This document shows, piece after piece, positions 58,861 to 64,000 of a stretch of DNA of 64,000 bases. The notes under the pieces are model-generated. The model saw only the letters and a list, made by a program, of their open reading frames with translations, ran no database searches and was not told the DNA's origin. Position numbers and translations under genes: made by a program. The stretch is from Fratercula arctica. Lineage: Eukaryota > Chordata > Aves > Charadriiformes > Alcidae. Each line of letters opens with the position of its first letter. The stretch's first letter is position 1. The DNA lies in NCBI GenBank assembly GCA_947846985.1, contig CANTUZ010000005.1, positions 54,561,889-54,625,888 of the forward strand, in the 5' to 3' direction.

Positions 58861-61800
58861 GGCTTTGCCTTAGGGCTAGCCCTGTTCACAGAGCTAAGAC
58901 TAAAAGAGCAAAACTGCTCATATACATAATATCCCATAAACAGTCATCGCCTCTGTAATATGGGTAATTCAAAATATCTCTGTGTCGCAAACACCTCTGG
59001 AAAGGATGTCAATCAGGATGGTATTGGGTCAAATTATTCAGTAGAATAACTAAGATCAATTTTTAATATGTTTTTAAAGTTTTTTGAAGTGTTTGAACCA
59101 GAGCAAAATAACAGTATCTTGGGGATTTGGGCATAAAGTAGGCTGGGCTGAGTGAGTCATATGGCTCCCGTCTAGGGTACAAGGAGACTCTGTTGCTTTG
59201 TCCTGAGCAGGAAGAATATTGTGGTGCAGAGATCAGAGCTCTCCTGCAGCTGGAACCTACGTCAGATATATCTATTAATTATGACAGTGGCCACTTCTTT
59301 CCTGTTGCACTTCGCAAAGGTCCAGAGGGCCTGTGCTATACCTCTGGGTAGGTTTGACTAACTCACTTGTGTATTCTTACCAAAGATTATGTTATGACAT
59401 AGATAAATGCTTTCGGAGAGGTGTTTTTGGAGAAGCAGTGGAAGTCAACTCTGTAGAGTGTCTGTGACTGGGTCCTGTGATTCACCTTCTAGGAGGAGCT
59501 AATGCCTGGAGAGAAGATGTCCCACTGCTCCTTTCCCTGTCTGCAAATCATCTACTCTTCAACATGTTACAATCTTTGTACTCATTTAATTGGGTCAACT
59601 GCTATGCCACCCTTGGCTGAATTTTCTGAGATTTTGCAGAGGTCTTTGTGCAGAAGTTAAAGCTAAATGAATAAAAGGGCAAGAGAAGCATTAATCTGCT
59701 TTATCTTGCTAAGTTTATATCTAATTATCTGACTTTACGAGATCTTTTTGCCTCTCTTTCCAATCAAGACAAATTCAGCTGGTATCAAGAGAGAATGAAT
59801 CCTTCCAGAGCAATGATTCGCTGTGAGTCTATATTCAGTTTGTCTATACAGTTTCCTTAAGTTATTATGACAGTGCCAAAATAGGAGACCTACTTAAGTT
59901 TTATATATATTTTTTTTTCATTTGGGAGCGTAGGGAAAGAGTGTGTCTGATCACTTTCTTTGCTCCCTTTGGGGAAAGGCATAGTGAAATCTTTCTAAAT
60001 GAAGCTGATTAAAGCACAGCATGGGATGTAGGCTGAGGAGTGGCAGACGTTCCTGTGCCGTTCTCCACCATCGCACTGTGGTATTCATCTTCAAGTCTGT
60101 AACAGAAGGAGCTGATCTAAGGGTGATGGTAAGAAACAAAAACATTCAACTTGACTCTTACAAAGGTTAGACAAAATTTAATTATCATTTTTTTTAAATT
60201 GTATATCAACTGCAACTTTAAATTGAGGCTTAAAAAATAAGGCTGATACATTATTTTTGTAAATCCTAGGAGTCCCTTTGAAGGTTAATTGATCATAAAC
60301 TTGTGAATAAGATGCCTGTTTCATGAAAATCTGATTAATGACTTTAAACAAGCACAGGACCTCTTAAACATATCCAAGTGGTAGTAACTGATCTAAGTAC
60401 ATAAAATGCTATAATAATTTGCACGAGTGACAAATTCTTAAAGGAAACTTCTTTTGCAATCATAGAGTGTGTTTTGATATTCGTTCTTTCTGCGGAATTG
60501 AAACTGCAGTTGTTATCTAGATTATGTAAAAATACTAGAGTATTTAAAATTTCCCCTTGAAAAGCCATTCAGATTTTAAAGAGGAGTCACAATTAAATAT
60601 TACTGTCAGTTAAAGATGGCTAGTTATTTTTTCATCTTTGCTGAGACAGGATTTTTTCCCACAGTCTGGGATATTTGAGTGCTTTGTCTTCTATGGGGGG
60701 TGAAGTCCTTGATTTTCTTACCATGATATATTTTGATGTGGCACCTGCTGCTATTCTTGGCAGACTTATTCATAATCAGGTTTTACACACAGATCGAATA
60801 ACAGGGGCATTGACAAATTTTTTTTTCTCAGTTCTATTTCATTGTCGACCCCTATCATTTCATATCTTAAGTTGATAGGGCATGAAATTGTCTACCAATT
60901 TGCTTGTGCAGTGCCTGGTAGACCTGAATTCAAGTGGGATCTCTCAGTATTATGTCCATCATAATTAGCTGTTCATGTTGCATCAGCAGGAACAACTCTT
61001 CTGAATTTGTGCAGAACTTGCAAACGCTCTAATTTAGTGTAGCCATTTCAGTCATAGACTGGCTACCTCATATTTTGCTAATCATGCAGAGATGTTGCAT
61101 ATCTTTATCTGTGATGCCTCTTTCAGCTCTGCCTGTATTATCTGCTCCTTTTCTCCACCCTGCTGTTGTGGTCTACATGTCCGTTTATCCCCTTCTCAAG
61201 CAAATAGTTCACAACTGTTTGTGGTATATTCCACAGAGTGTCTTCTGACAGCATTTGTTTGGCTTTTATGATTATTTGATTGCACCTTGTGTAATTGGAC
61301 AAAATTCTGACTGGTTTTAGTGGAGTTTCTTCTGCTATAGATTAGGACAGAACTGGGTTTTTAAGTGTGTAAAGTCTCCAAAAATCACTGCAGGGTAAGG
61401 AAAGGAGTGGCTAAAAGGGAGGTCTCCTGGGTCTCTTGAAAAACTTCCAGGTTATTTCCAGTTCAGATCAGAAATACTTCAGTGACATCTCTCCTGGTAC
61501 CTTGGTATTTCCAAATGCTGTCTCATTTAGAAACCAGACTGGCAAAGATGCTTGCAAATGAGATTGGGGCTGATAAAGAAAAGAATCGTTATGACATTTC
61601 AGCTCCTCAGGAAATGGTGGCTGCTGAGTGCGTTTGTAAGAATGAGCTTACAGTTAAAAAGCACAGTTTGTAATCATAGCCTGTGATCCTTTTTTACCTG
61701 CACCACAAGTTTCTTGTAAATCACTTTATTTCTCCCAGTCTCAGAGCCTGTAGCAATAAAACTTCTTTACCTTGCAAAGGAAATTATGAGGCACAACTTT

Positions 61801-62029
61801 GTTTCTCCTGCAAAGCAGTATAGTATCCATCTGTTGAGAATCAGTTTGGGATTCATGGACCTGAAGGTGCTTTTTTTTCTTTTCCTTTTTTTTCCCTTCT
61901 CATGCAGAATATTTGCACTCCTGACCCCTCTTTCATCCGCCTCATGTTCTAGTCACTTGTCTTAATATAAACAATCTCTGAGTTGGCAATATTTCGTGCA
62001 GGGCCACTGCGCTATCTTCAGCTTCTCTG
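58861..62029. other. Unique DNA, no recognisable gene
   Basis: Open frames of 63-74 codons are unrecognised. A polypyrimidine tract lies at 61870-61901, followed by ATGCAG, an acceptor-like end without a partner. No repeat family is visible. Confidence 0.5.
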
Positions 62030-62620
62030 CAATTAATATTCTGTCCTGTCATTTAAGTCCAGCCCTGTGTTCCTAATGTCAGGCTGGCTTTGTTTAATAT
62101 GACCAGCAAGGTAGCATATGTTTCTAAGTTGAGTCCCACTGCCATTTCTGGAGGTATCTCCCATTAATCAAGAAGGCTACTTTGTCATAGTGCAGTTAAT
62201 GTTATCACCAAACTTTAAGTACAAAGGTGAAATAATAATGACTCCTGTTTCACTAAATGGAGTTAACACAGCTGAATAGCTTCCCTGATGGTTTATTATA
62301 TCAGTCTTTCAGAACATTGACTGATCTGTTTTTATTACCAAGGAAGCTTTTGTCTTAGGAAAATGACTTAGGACCACAGGTCAATGTTTTTCATGTCACA
62401 TTTCCATAAGAAGTACATTGCGTCATTACACTTTGTATTCTGCCACTGCAATCTGTATGTCACTTAAATTTATTTGTCATGATACCACTGCCAGGCTGCC
62501 ATTAAATTGTTAACGGATATTCAGGAAATGTTGTTTTAGTAACCTTTAGAGGAAGACATATGGAAATGGACTATATCTGTTAATTAACTTATTGATATGC
62601 AAACCTTCTGAAGTGTAAGG
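62030..62620. promoter_or_regulatory. Candidate conserved non-coding element(s)
   Basis: Nearly 600 bp lack simple repeats and significant open frames. They contain many AT-rich factor-like sites, for example CATTAATCAAGAAGG, GCAGTTAATGTTATCACC, CTGTTAATTAACTTATTGAT and CCATTAAATTGTTAACGG. The block could be one or two enhancers (62040-62360 and 62440-62620). The assignment rests on sequence texture only. Confidence 0.25.
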
Positions 62621-63772
62621 CCTGCTGTGGATTGCTATATGTGAGCAGAATATTTAGACTGAAGATGTTCATGTTTTTTTCTGAGAGACAACAGATGCTC
62701 CAAGTTTGAATTGCCTATCTATCTACTTAAACCAGGAGACTAAAAAGTTGAAGAACAGAAATTAAGTCCATAGAAAGACCATGATGTATGTCTCACTTTT
62801 CTTCATCCACACCAGTCTCCAAAAATAAAATGACCTGTCATGCCTGCCTGTCTCAAAAATATTTAAAAATTGCAGCTCACAAAAGATGAACAGACAGCAT
62901 AAGGGATACACAGGAAAGTAAAACCTGTTGATCCGTTTGAGAACCCATGGGAGAAGCTCCTGAGGTGTTTCAAGTTAAGCTGAACCGGGGATCGCAGATC
63001 TCGGACATATCACCTTCCCCTTTGGAGAAGGAGCTGTCAGATAAGAGGTCGCTAGCTCTGAGCTAACAAGCTGTGATGGTTCCCAGACATGTCCTGGGAG
63101 GCAAAAGTCAGACTGCAGGTAGATAAACTCAAGGTGGGAAGGACTAAGCTTTATTGCTTCAGACACCATGATCTCTAACAAGATCAGTATATTAAGGACT
63201 ATTTAGAATATTAGTTGTTCATACTTCAGGACTGGTCAGGCTTTCTGAAGATTTCTTAGTAAGAGTTCTTAATACTGATCCCATACTAATACAAATACTC
63301 GAAGATGGCATAATGCAGCACTGCTGAAGGAAGATGTTTGCTGTTTTTTTGCTTGATAAGCATTTATCTGCACTGGTTCCCTGACACGGTTTGGTGTGGG
63401 GTTGCACAAATTCTTGTGGCACCAAAAGTAGCATAGAAATGTTTTTTGGAGGTGGAAGAAGGGAGGAACTGTAGGAGGTGTAGCAAACCAGGTTAGAAGT
63501 TACAGCGGGAGCGGTAGTCCCGACAGGCGGGTGCTGACAACATGGAATAGGGATAAAGGTAGAGTGAGGTTGAAGCAGGATCTGTGCTGGTTGGCCAGGC
63601 AAGTGTGCTTAAGTGAAAATGTTCATATATGTGTGACATATGTGAAGAGCATAGTGACAGAGGACAGAAAGGAAATCCACAGGCTAGGGAAGACAGAATT
63701 GTTTGCTCTGAAAGGAATGGTGTTGTCCATCAAACCTGGCAGAAAACCCAAATATTGCAAGTTTTGACTTAC
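62621..63772. other. Unique DNA, no recognisable gene
   Basis: A minus-strand frame of 127 codons (63219-63602) is unrecognised and Ser/Pro/Cys-rich, most likely chance. No repeats are visible. Confidence 0.5.
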
Positions 63773-63814
63773 CTGACCTATGTTAGGTAAAAGCTGCAGC
63801 ACAGTCTGAACGGT
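63773..63814 (-). other. 42-nt in-frame exon-like segment, unidentified
   Basis: On the minus strand a pyrimidine-rich acceptor (CCTCCCACCCATTTTTTAG) precedes 42 nt that end at a perfect donor (CAG/GTAAGT). Only one frame is open and it encodes exactly 14 residues, TVQTVLQLLPNIGQ, keeping the reading frame. This would suit a small cassette exon of a minus-strand gene extending beyond the right edge, but the peptide is not recognised and no partner exon was found. Confidence 0.15.
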
Positions 63815-64000
63815 CTAAAAAATGGGTGGGAGGCAATTGAATACAAGCTTTTTTCCTGTGGACATCAAGGTAACTAAAGAAATAGAAAGTTTGGGGTAAA
63901 CTCAGATAAAAGACCAATGGGTAAATTAAGATTTTTGTAGTTTCCCAAGCACTAGATTAGTGAGGGATTCCATAGATGGCACTGCTAATTTTGATTGCGT
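63815..64000. other. Unique DNA to window edge
   Basis: Nothing recognisable is present in the last bases of the window. Confidence 0.5.

Noticed and set aside
1..64000. CRISPR arrays, phage genes, operons, rRNA or tRNA genes
   Set aside because: No regularly spaced repeats, ribosome-binding-site-led gene runs, or recognisable structural RNA sequences were found, and all other evidence points to a vertebrate nuclear genome.

Overview
The window looks like a gene-poor stretch of a bird nuclear genome: either intergenic DNA or the inside of a very large intron. The evidence is the repeat content. There are two 3'-end fragments of CR1, the dominant LINE of birds and other reptiles, and one solo long terminal repeat of a type common in neoavian birds (LTR sequence motifs recognised from memory, not searched). 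Repeats are otherwise sparse, base composition is AT-leaning (about 40% GC by eye), CG dinucleotides are rare, and mononucleotide tracts are frequent. I found no rRNA, tRNA, CRISPR array or operon-like packing, and no coding region I can name. Nothing suggests a prokaryotic or viral genome.

Layout. Positions 1-9043 are mostly unique DNA, with a C-rich tract that could form a G-quadruplex on the minus strand (671-718), a tandem TTCTAGAAG repeat resembling a heat-shock element (833-850), a conserved-looking block (2591-2800), and a minus-strand pair of phase-compatible exon-like segments (7255-8296). A minus-strand CR1 remnant lies at about 9044-9200. Positions 9201-21132 are unique DNA with T- and G-rich tracts, a perfect short hairpin (16259-16317) and several splice-site-bounded short open segments. 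The solo LTR occupies 21138-21636 on the minus strand; it has a TATA box, a polyadenylation signal and a near-perfect 5-bp target duplication. Positions 21642-52164 are a long repeat-poor interval with a homeodomain-site-rich block (35985-36330), the longest open frame of the window (38665-39234, probably chance) and a small GATA-site cluster (50133-50246). A well-preserved plus-strand CR1 3' end lies at about 52165-52392. The right end has two more blocks that look like conserved regulatory DNA (58490-58860 and 62030-62620) and one 42-nt in-frame exon-like segment near the edge (63773-63814).

How it may work. The most economical reading is a regulatory gene desert or long intron, with candidate enhancers embedded in neutral DNA and a few old transposon insertions. 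The exon-like segments carry good splice signals but encode nothing I recognise, and pairs of splice-like sites arise by chance in 64 kb, so they are leads rather than genes. I did not find a new biological system. The strongest items to follow up are the conserved-looking blocks, the solo LTR with intact promoter signals, and the minus-strand exon pair at 7.3-8.3 kb.
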